This document shows, piece by piece, positions 9,699-19,417 of a DNA stretch of 64,000 bases. This DNA is from Paracoccus sp. SCSIO 75233 (GTDB lineage Bacteria; Pseudomonadota; Alphaproteobacteria; Rhodobacterales; Rhodobacteraceae): positions 186,001 to 250,000 of the forward strand of contig NZ_CP115757.1 in the NCBI RefSeq assembly GCF_027912675.1, read 5' to 3'. Position 1 is the first letter of the stretch. Each line of letters starts with the position of its first letter. The notes beneath the pieces were generated by a model. The model made no database searches and was not told the origin of the DNA. It worked only from the letters and a program-made list of their open reading frames with translations. The translations under genes and the position numbers were made by a program.

Positions 9699-9743
9699 GG
9701 CGTGCACGGACGGTACACGGCGCGTACACAGGGCGTACACAGG
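9699..9743. repeat. Short imperfect tandem repeat (GTACAC core)
   Basis: Four adjacent units of 10-12 bases share the core G(T/C)ACAC/G; the last two contain GCGTACACAGG almost exactly. They lie 13 bases after the alkB stop, in the gap before the next glycosyltransferase. Function is unknown. Confidence 0.55.
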
Positions 9744-9821
9744 CTGCGGGCGTTGCGTGTTGCGCCGTGACGGGCGAGAAATGACCTATGGTTTCACAGG
9801 GCGGGGGAGGACCGTGCGCCG

Positions 9822-10688
9822 ATGACGACCGCCGAGGATCTGCCGGTTATCGCAAGCTTCTGGTACGGCTCCGATCTGTCCTGGCTGGAGGCGCTTTGCA
9901 TCAAGTCCTATCTCGATCGCGGTCATCGCTTCATCCTTTACACGGCTGAACCGCTGGCCGGTGTTCCAGACGGAACCGAGACCCGGCCTGCCGCAGATAT
10001 TCTTTGGCCGCCGCCATTCGATATCAGCGACAATGACCGGCTGCGGGTTGCGGTGTTTTCGGATATTTTCCGGCTGCGCATGGTGCAGTCGACCGGGTTT
10101 ATCTGGGTCGATCTGGATGCCTATTGCCTTCGCCCGTTCCGGTTCGGGACGCCCTATGTGTTCGGGCGGGAGGGGAATGCGATCCCAAGCGGCGTTTTGG
10201 GCTTGCCGCCGGATTCTCCGGCGCTTGCTGAAATGCTGGGCTTTGTCACATCGGAAAACCCCTCGCAACCTTGGCGGGGGGCGCGCCTTCGCAAGCTTAA
10301 CGCCCAGCGTGTCGCGCGGGGTGAACGCTGGGGGATCGAGGATTTGCCCTGGGGTTGCTCTGGCCCGAAAGCCTTCGGGTATTTTCTGGCGCAGTCTGGC
10401 GAGGATGGTCATGCCATGCCGGTGGAGGTGTTTTACCCTTTGACCAAGGCGGAGCTTCGGAGACTGCACGACCCGAATGTCGCGACGGAGGATATCGAGC
10501 GTGACGGCGTCCATTCCGTGCATGTCTACGGGTTTCAGCGCATGATGATCGCGACGGAATATGCGGGGCTTCCGGTGCCCGGATCATATCTTGAGCGGCT
10601 TTGCCGCCGGCATGATGTCGATCCACATGAGCAAAGGATGGTCGCGTTGGACTGGATGCTGCAGAAGCGGGAGCGGATGCGGAGATGA
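9822..10688 (+). CDS. Glycosyltransferase with DXD sugar-binding region
   Basis: A 288-residue protein resembling bacterial members of the Gly_transf_sug (DXD) group. The N-terminus reads IASFWYGSDLSWLEALCIKSYLDRGH, followed by SDIFRLRMVQSTGFIWVDLDAYCL, whose Asp97-x-Asp99 is the metal/nucleotide-sugar site of the family. No signal peptide or membrane segment is seen, so it is probably cytoplasmic. The acceptor and donor are unknown. It stands alone between alkB and convergent ccrM. Confidence 0.75.
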   Translation: MTTAEDLPVIASFWYGSDLSWLEALCIKSYLDRGHRFILYTAEPLAGVPDGTETRPAADILWPPPFDISDNDRLRVAVFSDIFRLRMVQSTGFIWVDLDAYCLRPFRFGTPYVFGREGNAIPSGVLGLPPDSPALAEMLGFVTSENPSQPWRGARLRKLNAQRVARGERWGIEDLPWGCSGPKAFGYFLAQSGEDGHAMPVEVFYPLTKAELRRLHDPNVATEDIERDGVHSVHVYGFQRMMIATEYAGLPVPGSYLERLCRRHDVDPHEQRMVALDWMLQKRERMRR

Positions 10689-10737
10689 TGCGGCGCGGCG
10701 CGGCGTGGCCGCCGGTCCGGTCGCGCTTGCCGGAGAG

Positions 10738-10770
10738 AAAAAAAGCCCCGCCTTCGACTGAGGGCGGGGC
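10738..10770 (-). terminator. Rho-independent terminator of ccrM
   Basis: Read on the minus strand, an 8-bp GC stem (10770-10763 with 10752-10745; arms GCCCCGCC/GGCGGGGC) with a 10-base loop is followed by seven T residues (10744-10738). It lies 60 bases past the ccrM stop. It also separates ccrM from the convergent glycosyltransferase gene. Confidence 0.85.
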
Positions 10771-10829
10771 AAGTCTGTCCGGGCCCAACGAGCGGGGCCG
10801 ACGGACATGGCGAAACTGGTGGAAAGGGA

Positions 10830-12030
<1,201 letters not shown>

Positions 12031-12032
<2 letters not shown>

Positions 12033-12693
12033 AGCAGCTTGCGTTTTTGTCTTTACACAAGATATTGTGGACGGGTGCGAAGCTGCGCCGATGATGTGGG
12101 GTCACGCCCAAGGCGATCAGCGCCTGTTTATGCGCCTTGGTGGGGTATCCGGCGTTGCGTTCCCAGCCATAGCCGGGAAACTGTTGCGCCAAATCCACCA
12201 TGATCCTGTCGCGTTCGGTTTTGGCGAGGATCGAGGCCGCTGCGATGCTGAGGCTGCGCGCGTCGCCCTTGACGATGCCGCGGGCGGGGACGGTGAGATC
12301 CTGCGGGATCATGTGGCCGTCGACCAGCGCGAAGTCGGGGCGTTGCCGCAGCCCGGCCACGGCCCGGCACATGGCGAGATGCGCGGCGCGGAGGATGTTG
12401 AGCCGGTCGATTTCCTCGACCGAAGCATGGGCGACCGACCAGTCGGCGCTGTCGCGGATCAGTTCGGCGATGGCGCTGCGGCGCGCGGCGCCGAGCTTTT
12501 TCGAATCGTTGAGCCCTTCTGGAATCTGCTTTGCATTCAGGATGACGGCGGCTGCGGTGACCGGACCAGCAAGGGGGCCGCGCCCGACCTCGTCGATTCC
12601 TGCGACGAATTTTGCGCCTGCGGAGTGGGCATCACGCTCGAAAGACAGGTCCGGGAGCGTGTTTTTGGCATAAGAATCTATATTTTTGTACAA
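12031..12693 (-). CDS. rnhB: Ribonuclease HII
   Basis: A 220-residue RNase HII that cleaves the RNA strand of RNA-DNA hybrids and single ribonucleotides in DNA. Catalytic residues sit in [15 protein letters not shown] (Asp-Glu), LVDGHMIP and the later SILAKTERD. The C-terminal region has [24 protein letters not shown]. The start is uncertain: no ATG exists upstream of the core, and a TTG at 12693 with a nearby AGAGAAG is the best candidate. It is immediately upstream of ccrM on the same strand. The predicted ccrM promoter lies in the short gap, with its upstream GANTC site overlapping the rnhB stop. Confidence 0.93.
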
Positions 12694-12920
12694 CTTCTCT
12701 ACTTTAGGTTTTATTACTCTATTGGGTTCAATTTGTAATTGTGCAATATGAAACCAGTGGGGTTTGAGCAGTATAGCAAGACGGCAAGCGTCGTCGGTGC
12801 TGACAAAACCGACTTTACAACTTGGCGGTCTCGGAACGCTATCAAAAAGACCATTAAGGTGGACCGTTCAGAAGTCGGGGTGTCGGCAGATCAGTTAATT
12901 TATTTCGAGGAGGGAAGACC
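12694..12920. other. AT-rich intergenic gap with a possible 58-codon ORF
   Basis: This gap is markedly richer in A and T than its neighbours. One plus-strand frame is open from an ATG at 12748 to a TGA at 12922-12924, encoding a lysine- and serine-containing peptide (e.g. [19 protein letters not shown]) unlike the Arg/Pro-rich shadow frames elsewhere. No ribosome site precedes the ATG and no family is recognised. The ORF end overlaps the TTG start of the GntR gene, whose GGAGGG lies inside it. It may be a small coding gene, a remnant of transferred DNA, or just a promoter region. Confidence 0.35.
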
Positions 12921-13670
12921 TTGATTTCAGGTGGAGAAACATTGCTTCAAGAGGGCATCTTGAGGCCAGCCGGACGCAATATACAGAATACCTGGCAATC
13001 CGTGCAAGGCGAGGTGCTTCGGCGTATCCGTACCGGCGAATGGCGTGCCGGTGAACTGATCCCGACGGAGCATGAGCTTGCGGCAGAATTGGGTTGCGCG
13101 CGGGCCACGGTCAACCGGGCGTTGTCGCAACTTGCCCAGGACGGCATCGTCCATCGCCGCCGCCGGGTCGGCACGCGCATCGCGAGCGGCAATGTCGAGG
13201 AGGCGGGTGCGGAGGCTCAGCCCATCCGTGGCGAGGTCGAGGCGACCGGGGCCAGATATGGTTACCGGCTGATCGACCGGAAGCGGGTTCAGGCGTCCAG
13301 CCGGATTGCATCCATTATGCACCTGTCCGCTGGCGAAGAATTGATCCGTTATTGTGCGCTGATCACCTCGGACGATGAAGCCTATTGCGCTGAGTTGGGG
13401 TATCTTCTGGTCAAGGGAGCCGACAGCATCCCGGAAGAGGCGCTGGACGAGGGGGAGCCGTTGGAATGGATGCGCGAAAACGTGGCGCAGCTGACCGGGA
13501 AAATGGAGTTCTCCGCAACCCGCCTGACCGAGGAATGCGCGGATATTCTGGGCGGCGATAAGGGGTTTCCGGTATTGACGCTTGATCGTACATTGTGGTC
13601 TGCGGGCGTTCCGCTGTCGCATACGCGGCGTGTCTATCCCCCGTCGCATCGCGTCGCCTTCGTTCGCTGA
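12921..13670 (+). CDS. GntR-family (HutC/UTRA) transcriptional regulator
   Basis: A 249-residue regulator. The N-terminal winged helix-turn-helix is clear (VLRRIRTGEWRAGELIPTEHELAAELGCARATVNRALSQL..., HRRRRVGTRIA), followed by a UTRA ligand domain ending LDRTLWSAGVPLSHTRRVYPP. HutC-type members often sense histidine-pathway or sugar-phosphate effectors, but no target operon is beside this gene and the ligand is unknown. The TTG start at 12921 is chosen because GGAGGGA lies 5 bases upstream; no ATG is available. Confidence 0.87.
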   Translation: MISGGETLLQEGILRPAGRNIQNTWQSVQGEVLRRIRTGEWRAGELIPTEHELAAELGCARATVNRALSQLAQDGIVHRRRRVGTRIASGNVEEAGAEAQPIRGEVEATGARYGYRLIDRKRVQASSRIASIMHLSAGEELIRYCALITSDDEAYCAELGYLLVKGADSIPEEALDEGEPLEWMRENVAQLTGKMEFSATRLTEECADILGGDKGFPVLTLDRTLWSAGVPLSHTRRVYPPSHRVAFVR

Positions 13671-13716
13671 GACAAGAAAACAGTCGTAAATGACGTTATC
13701 GTTGCAGGAGTTTTTC

Positions 13717-15042
13717 ATGAGTGCCCGTCTGTGCCCCGTGCTGTTGGCTGCCGTTCTGTCCGCCGGATTATCCGGGCCGGTACAGGCGGCGGCAGTCAGC
13801 GCCGAGGCGATCGAGGCCGCCACCTATTCCGGCGGCGCATTGCCGGGCGGGGTGTCGGCACTGACGGCCAAGGTGCAGATCCTGCTGGATCGCGCCGGGA
13901 TTTCGCCCGGCGTCATCGACGGCATCAAGGGCGGCATGAGCCGAAGCGCCATCGCCGCGTTTGAGCGCCGCAGCAACCTGCCCGCCGACGGGGTCATGGA
14001 TATGCGGGTCTGGGCGGCGTTGCAGCCCTATGCGGGTGAGGCGTTCACGGCTGACTACACGATCACCGAGGCGGATGCCGCGAATCTGACCCGGTGGATT
14101 CCGGACGATTATCTGGAAAAGGCGAATATGACCTCGCTCGGCTATACTTCCGTGGCGGAGAAGCTGGGCGAGCGTTTTCACATGGATGATGACTTTATCG
14201 AGGTCATGAATCCGGGTGTGGCGCTGACGCCGGGGACGACGATCAAGGTTGTCGCGCCCTCTGATCCGTCGCGGGCCAAGGTGACGCGGATCGTGATCGA
14301 CAAGGGCACCAACCGGGTCTCGGCCTTCGATGCGTCCGGGCGGATGGTGGTGAATTATCCGTCCACCATCGGATCGGCACAGACGCCCTCGCCAAGCGGG
14401 ACGCACAAGGTCAGCCGCGTCGCGTTGAACCCCGAATACACCTACAACCCGTCGAAGAATTTCCAGCAGGGGTCGAACGATCAGGTTCTGACGCTGCCGC
14501 CGGGACCGAATGGGCCGGTCGGTTCGGTGTGGATCGCGCTGACCAAGCCAACATATGGGATACACGGCACGCCGACACCGTCGCGTCTGTTTGTCAGCGA
14601 GTCGCATGGTTGTGTGCGGCTGACCAACTGGGATGCGCAGGAATTGGCGCATATGGTCCAGCCCGGCGTGACCTCGGTCGAGTTTGTCGAGAAGGGCTCG
14701 TCACCGAAATCGGCTCCGGCAACGGCGGAGACTGCCGAAGCCGCGCCGGTGACGCAGGAGGTGCAGGAGACGCAGCAGCCGGTATCGCTTCAACTGGGCA
14801 CCTCGGCTGCGCCGCGCCGGAAACCTGTGATCGAGGCGGCGGCGCCGGCCCCGGTCGCGCCTTCCGCCGAGGTCGTGGGACCCGAGGCGCCGACGCCTGC
14901 TGCCGCCCCTGCCGTTTCCGACGATGCGGTCGATGCGGTCGATGCGGTTGATCCGTTGACCGCTGCGGTTCAGGCGGCGATCCCGCAGACGGCGGATGTG
15001 ACCGTCAGCCAGCCCGCAGGTGCCGACAGCGCGGCGGAGTGA
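13717..15042 (+). CDS. L,D-transpeptidase with peptidoglycan-binding and LysM-like domains
   Basis: A 441-residue exported enzyme expected to make 3-3 peptidoglycan cross-links or attach proteins to the wall. Order: a signal peptide (SARLCPVLLAAVLSAGLSGPVQA), a PG_binding_1-type helix region (residues ~45-105), a LysM-like stretch (YTSVAEKLGERFHMDDDFIE...), the YkuD catalytic domain (~195-330) with HGTPTPSRLFVSESHGCVRL containing the catalytic Cys, then an Ala/Pro-rich tail of about 110 residues. The tail includes three DAV units coded by a 9-base tandem repeat (14923-14949). AGGAG precedes the ATG at 13717. It overlaps the extensin-like gene by 4 bases. Confidence 0.92.
   Translation: MSARLCPVLLAAVLSAGLSGPVQAAAVSAEAIEAATYSGGALPGGVSALTAKVQILLDRAGISPGVIDGIKGGMSRSAIAAFERRSNLPADGVMDMRVWAALQPYAGEAFTADYTITEADAANLTRWIPDDYLEKANMTSLGYTSVAEKLGERFHMDDDFIEVMNPGVALTPGTTIKVVAPSDPSRAKVTRIVIDKGTNRVSAFDASGRMVVNYPSTIGSAQTPSPSGTHKVSRVALNPEYTYNPSKNFQQGSNDQVLTLPPGPNGPVGSVWIALTKPTYGIHGTPTPSRLFVSESHGCVRLTNWDAQELAHMVQPGVTSVEFVEKGSSPKSAPATAETAEAAPVTQEVQETQQPVSLQLGTSAAPRRKPVIEAAAPAPVAPSAEVVGPEAPTPAAAPAVSDDAVDAVDAVDPLTAAVQAAIPQTADVTVSQPAGADSAAE
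14923..14949 (+). repeat. 9-base tandem repeat inside the L,D-transpeptidase tail
   Basis: Three consecutive copies of GATGCGGT(C/T) encode DAVDAVDAV in the low-complexity C-terminal tail. Being in frame, changes in copy number would only lengthen or shorten the tail. Confidence 0.8.
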
Positions 15043-15824
15043 TCCCCGTGCGCGCCGTTCAGATCGTGATGCTGACGGGCTTGGGCTCCCTCGCCCCGGC
15101 GGCGGCGGCGCAGCAGGTATCGGTGCCGGAAGCTGTGACAATCGATGCCACGCGCCCGCCGGATCGGCCCGCAGCAGCCGGGGATTCGCCGCCTGCGGTT
15201 TCTATGGAGGCGGTGCCGGAGGTTGAGCCTGAGGAACCGGCCTGGGCGGCGCTTGCCGAGGACGGTTTCGGTTTTCGATCCTGTCTGCTGGAACTGGATC
15301 TGCTGAAGGTCGGTTATGAGGCGCTGCAGCCGATACGCTCTGCGGATGATCCCGATTGCGGGATCGCCCGCCCGGTTCGGATTTCGACGATTCAACCGGA
15401 TGTGGAGATCGTCGGCGGTGCGGAGATGCGCTGTGAAACCGCGCATATGCTGGCGCTTTGGGTGCGCGATGAGTTGCAACCCGCAGCGCGGCGCTTGCCG
15501 GGAAGGCCGGGTGTCACCGGGCTGGTGCCGGGATCGACCTATCAGTGCCGGGCACGGGTTGGCGGACGGGCGGAGCGGCTGTCGGAGCATGCGTTAGGCA
15601 ATGCGTTCGACATCGCGGCCTTCCGGCTGTCGGATGGCAGCGAGTTGCCGGTCGCGCCGCGGGATGAAACGGGCGATCTGGCGGAGGCGTTTCAGAAGGC
15701 GGTGCGCTACGGGGCATGTCCGTATTTCTCGACCGTGCTGGGGCCGGGATCGAATGCGGCGCATGACAACCATCTTCATTTCGACGTGATCGCGCGCGGA
15801 AATGGCTGGCGGATCTGCGAATAG
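15039..15824 (+). CDS. Extensin-like C-terminal domain protein
   Basis: A 261-residue exported protein with an extensin-like domain (a fold related to M15 peptidases) widespread in alphaproteobacteria. An N-terminal hydrophobic segment ending PAAAAQ looks like a signal peptide, followed by a Pro/Ala/Glu-rich linker (residues ~28-70). The domain itself has LSEHALGNAFDIAAF, the probable His/Asp metal ligands, and NAAHDNHLHFDV near the C-terminus. It starts with GTG overlapping the L,D-transpeptidase stop (GTGA), so the two are co-translated and probably both act on the envelope. A GTG at 15048 is an alternative start. Enzymatic activity is not demonstrated for this group. Confidence 0.85.
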   Translation: MIPVRAVQIVMLTGLGSLAPAAAAQQVSVPEAVTIDATRPPDRPAAAGDSPPAVSMEAVPEVEPEEPAWAALAEDGFGFRSCLLELDLLKVGYEALQPIRSADDPDCGIARPVRISTIQPDVEIVGGAEMRCETAHMLALWVRDELQPAARRLPGRPGVTGLVPGSTYQCRARVGGRAERLSEHALGNAFDIAAFRLSDGSELPVAPRDETGDLAEAFQKAVRYGACPYFSTVLGPGSNAAHDNHLHFDVIARGNGWRICE

Positions 15825-15829
15825 ACGGC

Positions 15830-16558
15830 TCAGCGCCGGACGCGCTCCATATCCAGATAATCGGGGCGGAACCGTGCCAGCGCGACGATGCCCTGCCAGT
15901 CGAGGATCTCGACCTCGGAGCCGGACCAGCGGATCAGGCCACGCTCGCGCAGGTCGCGCACGGCCCGGTTGATGTGGATGGGCGAGTAGCCGAGGATGCT
16001 TGCCAGATCGCGTTGCAGCAGTGGCAGGGTGAAGCGATAATCCTCTGCCGCGCCCACGGCATGCAGCCTTGTGTAAAGCTCGCACAAAAGATGGGCGAGA
16101 TGCGCGCTGGAGCGCAGCGAGGCGGCGGCGACCAGCCATTGACGGTGGATCGCCGCGTCGACCGTGGTTGACATCCACAGCAGCCGGGTCAGATGCGGCC
16201 AGTCGTCGGTGATGTCGCGCAGCTGATCGTGGCTGACAAATTCCACCTCTGTCGCGCCCATTGCGACGACGGTGTGTTCCAGCCCCGCCAGCACGAAACC
16301 GTGAAGATCGATAAAATCGCCGGGGACGTGAAGGGCTGTGATGACGCGGTCATTGCCGCGCGGCAATTTGTGGATGCGGCCCGACATGCCGCTGAGCATG
16401 AGGCAGCTATGTTCTGTCTGTGTGTCCTGGGCGACGATGACCTGACCCGGTGAAAAGCTGATCCGCTCAGTCCTCACAGCAGCAAGACGCTCGCGCTCGG
16501 CCTCTGACAGCCTGTCCCGGCGTTCAAGGAAGCGAATGAAAAAGTCTGAAATGGCCAC
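15830..16558 (-). CDS. Crp/Fnr-family transcriptional regulator
   Basis: A 242-residue regulator with an N-terminal cyclic-nucleotide-binding fold (ISFSPGQVIVAQDTQTEHSCLMLSGMSGRIHKL...) and a C-terminal helix-turn-helix (LPLLQRDLASILGYSPIHINRAVRDLRERGLIRWSG). There is no N-terminal FNR-type cysteine cluster, so it is not an oxygen-sensing Fe-S FNR; the effector is unknown. The GTG at 16558 is chosen because GGGGAA lies just upstream; a TTG at 16591 is possible. It stands between the cell-wall genes and fliI; a link to motility is conjecture. Confidence 0.85.
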   Translation of the reverse strand: MAISDFFIRFLERRDRLSEAERERLAAVRTERISFSPGQVIVAQDTQTEHSCLMLSGMSGRIHKLPRGNDRVITALHVPGDFIDLHGFVLAGLEHTVVAMGATEVEFVSHDQLRDITDDWPHLTRLLWMSTTVDAAIHRQWLVAAASLRSSAHLAHLLCELYTRLHAVGAAEDYRFTLPLLQRDLASILGYSPIHINRAVRDLRERGLIRWSGSEVEILDWQGIVALARFRPDYLDMERVRR

Positions 16559-16658
16559 TACAGTTCCCCAGAAAACTTGGCGAAATTGCAAAATCCGAGC
16601 GGAAATCGCAATGCGGCTAAACGCTAACTTTGGTTAATCGTTCCCAAGGTATTTCGGT

Positions 16659-17996
16659 TCAGGGTCGACGGAGTGCGGGTTGTGCCGCGTCCAGCGCCTT
16701 TGCGAGCATGGTGAAACTGTCGCCGCAGCCATTGGGGCTGGGCCTTGTTATGAAGCTGTCAAGGGCGGGGAAAACCCGGACGGCCTCATCAAGTTTCGGG
16801 TCGGTTCCGGCGGCGTAGAGACCGGCTTTGATCATCATCTCCGATTCCGCATATGCGCCCAGGGCGCTGCGTGCGCGGGAGATAACTGCGTTTTCCGTTG
16901 TGCTGGCGGCGTGTGGCAAGGAGCGGGAGACGGATTTCGGTACGTCTATCGCCGGGAAGCGGCCACGTTCGGCAATCGCGCGGTCCAGCACGACATGGCC
17001 GTCAAGGACGCCGCGCAGAATATCGGCGACGGGTTCCTCCATATCCGATCCGGCGACGAGGACGCTGAAAATGCCCGTGATGTCGCCGCTGCCATCCGCC
17101 CCCGGTCCGGCGCGTTCGGCGAGTGACATGATCAGATGCGAGGTCGATGGCGGAAAACCGCGATATGACGCATCCTCACCAGCCGCGAGCGCCACCTCGC
17201 GATGCGCTTCGGCAAAACGGGTGACGGAATCGGCGAGCAGCAGGACATGCCGGCCCGCGTCGCGGAAATGCTCGGCGACGGCCATTGCGGCCCAGGCGCA
17301 GCGGCGGCGGATGAGCGGCGATTGGTCGGAGGTGGCGGCGATGACCACGGCGCGGGCCATCCCCTCCGGCCCAAGCACGTTTTCGGTGAATTCGCGCAAT
17401 TCCCGGCCACGTTCGCCGATCAGGGCGATGACCACGATGTCGGCCTGCACCCCGCGAGCCAGTTGCGAGAGCAGCATGGATTTGCCGACGCCGGAGCCAG
17501 CGAAAAGCCCGATCCGCTGGCCGCGCACAATAGGCAGCAGCGTGTCGAACACCGCCAGCCCTGTATCCAGACGCTCACCGAGGCGTTTGCGCGTTGCCGC
17601 AGCGGGCGGTTTGGTCATGAAACGGCGCGGCTGGCTGCCCTGTGCGAGCGGGCGGTCGTCGAGCGGTTGTCCCATCGGGTCGACGATCCGCCCGATCCAG
17701 CCGTCGCAGGGGGCGAGGCGGGGGGCGAAGATCAGCTCGACCTCCGTCCCGATGGAAAGCCCCTCCACCGGCGCTTCGGGCAGGATCTCAGCGGTTTTTC
17801 CGGTCAGTGCGACGATTTCGCCAGCGATCCCGCTTTGGATGGAAAGCGTCACCCGATCCCCGATGGAGGCGATGGCGTTCAGCCCGGATGCCTCGACCAG
17901 ACCGGCGCGGATTGCTGTGATCGTGCCGAAATAACGGGCCGGGCGAAGGCGGGTGATCCGGGCCGCGATTGATTCAAGTTTATGCAATTTCCGCAC
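16659..17996 (-). CDS. fliI: Flagellar export ATPase FliI
   Basis: A 445-residue F1-beta-like ATPase of the flagellar type III export apparatus, acting at the inner membrane face. The Walker A motif is GLFAGSGVGKS (residues ~163-173), with IALIGERGREL and HVLLLADSVTRFAEAHRE (Walker B region) downstream. The GFPPSTSHLIMSLAERAG stretch is typical of FliI/YscN. The GTG at 17996 is the likely start. It diverges from flgB across an 88-base gap; the partner export genes fliH and fliJ are not in the window. Confidence 0.94.
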   Translation of the reverse strand: MRKLHKLESIAARITRLRPARYFGTITAIRAGLVEASGLNAIASIGDRVTLSIQSGIAGEIVALTGKTAEILPEAPVEGLSIGTEVELIFAPRLAPCDGWIGRIVDPMGQPLDDRPLAQGSQPRRFMTKPPAAATRKRLGERLDTGLAVFDTLLPIVRGQRIGLFAGSGVGKSMLLSQLARGVQADIVVIALIGERGRELREFTENVLGPEGMARAVVIAATSDQSPLIRRRCAWAAMAVAEHFRDAGRHVLLLADSVTRFAEAHREVALAAGEDASYRGFPPSTSHLIMSLAERAGPGADGSGDITGIFSVLVAGSDMEEPVADILRGVLDGHVVLDRAIAERGRFPAIDVPKSVSRSLPHAASTTENAVISRARSALGAYAESEMMIKAGLYAAGTDPKLDEAVRVFPALDSFITRPSPNGCGDSFTMLAKALDAAQPALRRP

Positions 17997-18084
17997 TCCG
18001 AGGCTGCTGCAACGAACTGATCCGAAACGGTTTCTAAATCAGTCGGGGTTAAAACCGGGTTGACCGCAGCAGAGGAGCAGCCCG

Positions 18085-18474
18085 ATGTTGGAACGACTTG
18101 GAACAATTCGCATGGCCAAGGCCCTGAGCGCCTATGCCGCCGGGCGGATGAAGTTAATCGCCGGAAATGTCGCCAATGCCGATACGCCCGGCTATCGCGC
18201 CCGTGATGTCAGGCCTTTTTCGGAGGTCTATGGCAGGGGCGACGACAACTGGATGCGGACGACCCGCCCGGTGCATCTGGGCCACCGGAAGGGGTCCGGG
18301 CCCGGGCTGCAGCCTGTCGAAGAGCGCGGCGGGATGTCGCCGAACGGCAATTCGGTCTCGCTTGAGCGCGAGATGGTGCGCAGCGCCGAGGTGAAACGGC
18401 AGCATGAACTGTCCCTGTCGGTCTACAGGTCGTCGCTGAACATGCTGCGCAGCGCGCTTGGACGCAGGGGGTAA
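18085..18474 (+). CDS. flgB: Flagellar basal-body proximal rod protein FlgB
   Basis: A 129-residue proximal rod component. It has the N-terminal rod consensus MKLIAGNVANADTPGYRARD and the C-terminal heptad region EMVRSAEVKRQHELSLSVYRSSLNMLRSALGRRG. AGAGGAG precedes the ATG. It is the first gene of a nine-gene run through fliL, with 3 bases to flgC. It is exported by the flagellar apparatus without a cleaved signal. Confidence 0.93.
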   Translation: MLERLGTIRMAKALSAYAAGRMKLIAGNVANADTPGYRARDVRPFSEVYGRGDDNWMRTTRPVHLGHRKGSGPGLQPVEERGGMSPNGNSVSLEREMVRSAEVKRQHELSLSVYRSSLNMLRSALGRRG

Positions 18475-18477
18475 GCG

Positions 18478-18870
18478 ATGGATATGACCCACGGTGCGAC
18501 GGAGATCGCGGCATACGGGATGCGGGCGCAGGCGGATCGTTTGCGCCATATATCGGAAAATATCGCCAACGCGGATACGCCCGGTTATCGGCGCAAGCTG
18601 GTCAGCTTCGATGCGGTTCTGAGCCGGGGGCGGCAGACCGGGCTGGTGGAGGCGTCCGCGCCGTTTTTGGATCAGGGCGTGTTGCCGCAGATCCATGATC
18701 CTGCCCATCCGATGGCCGATCAGCAGGGCTATTACGCCGGATCGAATGTCGATCTGGTCACCGAAATCGCCGACGCGCGCGAGGCCAGCCGGAGCTATGA
18801 GGCCAATCTGCGCGTCTTTGACCAATCGCGGCAGATGTCGTCATCGCTGCTCGACCTGCTGCGCCGCTGA
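18478..18870 (+). CDS. flgC: Flagellar basal-body rod protein FlgC
   Basis: A 130-residue rod protein. ISENIANADTPGYRRKLVSF is the rod/hook N-terminal signature, and SNVDLVTEIADAREASRSYEANLRVF is the FlgC C-terminal motif region. Its normal length and position between flgB and fliE agree with the usual flgBC-fliE order. Confidence 0.94.
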   Translation: MDMTHGATEIAAYGMRAQADRLRHISENIANADTPGYRRKLVSFDAVLSRGRQTGLVEASAPFLDQGVLPQIHDPAHPMADQQGYYAGSNVDLVTEIADAREASRSYEANLRVFDQSRQMSSSLLDLLRR

Positions 18871-18881
18871 AAGGAAATAAG

Positions 18882-19148
18882 ATGATCTCATCCGTCAATG
18901 CTGCCAATGCCTATCAACGCGCGACAGTTGCGACGCAAGCATCCGGTCCAGCCGCCGGGGCGGCGCGCACATTCGAGGAGGTGATGAATGCCGCCGACCG
19001 GAACGCTGTCGGTGCCATGTCCGGGACGGCGGATACCCATACGCTCGTCCAGTCGCTGACCGAGGCGGAACTGGCGCTGGATGCGGCCTTGGCCATTCGC
19101 GACAAGGTGGTCGAGGCCTATCAGGAAATCCTGCGGATGCCGGTCTGA
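18882..19148 (+). CDS. fliE: Flagellar hook-basal body protein FliE
   Basis: An 88-residue protein linking the MS ring to the rod. The C-terminal ALDAALAIRDKVVEAYQEILRMPV is the typical FliE ending, and the central TLVQSLTEAELAL fits. AAGGAAA precedes the ATG. The stop overlaps the fliQ start by one base (TGATG), indicating coupled translation. Confidence 0.92.
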   Translation: MISSVNAANAYQRATVATQASGPAAGAARTFEEVMNAADRNAVGAMSGTADTHTLVQSLTEAELALDAALAIRDKVVEAYQEILRMPV

Positions 19149-19414
19149 TGGACGAAAACCTGATCTTCGATCTGGTCCGGCAGTCGTTGTGGATCGCGGT
19201 GCGCATGTCGGCGCCGCTTCTGGCGGTGGCGCTGATCGCGGGCGTGGCGATCGGGCTGTTTCAGGCGCTGACCTCGGTGCAGGAAATGACGCTGACTTTC
19301 GTGCCGAAGATCGGGCTGATGCTGGCCGTGTTCTGGGTGTCGATGAGCTTCATGACCGCGATTCTGGCCAGTTTTTTCACCGAAAACCTTATCCCCCTGA
19401 TCGCAGGAGCATGA
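19148..19414 (+). CDS. fliQ: Flagellar export membrane protein FliQ
   Basis: An 88-residue inner-membrane component of the flagellar type III export gate. Two hydrophobic spans are visible (residues ~16-38 and ~55-75), separated by QALTSVQEMTLTFVPK, the hallmark FliQ loop. Its partners fliP, fliR and flhA/B are not nearby, so they must lie elsewhere. Overlap with fliE and a 3-base gap to flgF place it in the operon. Confidence 0.94.
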   Translation: MDENLIFDLVRQSLWIAVRMSAPLLAVALIAGVAIGLFQALTSVQEMTLTFVPKIGLMLAVFWVSMSFMTAILASFFTENLIPLIAGA

Positions 19415-19417
19415 GAG

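Noticed and set aside
16622..16640. TTAACC-like site between the Crp/Fnr gene and fliI as a CtrA box
   Set aside because: The second half reads TTAG and the spacing is 6 rather than 7 bases, so it does not meet the TTAA-N7-TTAA consensus.
18046..18060. TTAA-containing partial palindrome between fliI and flgB
   Set aside because: Only one half-site and imperfect symmetry; not enough to call an operator.
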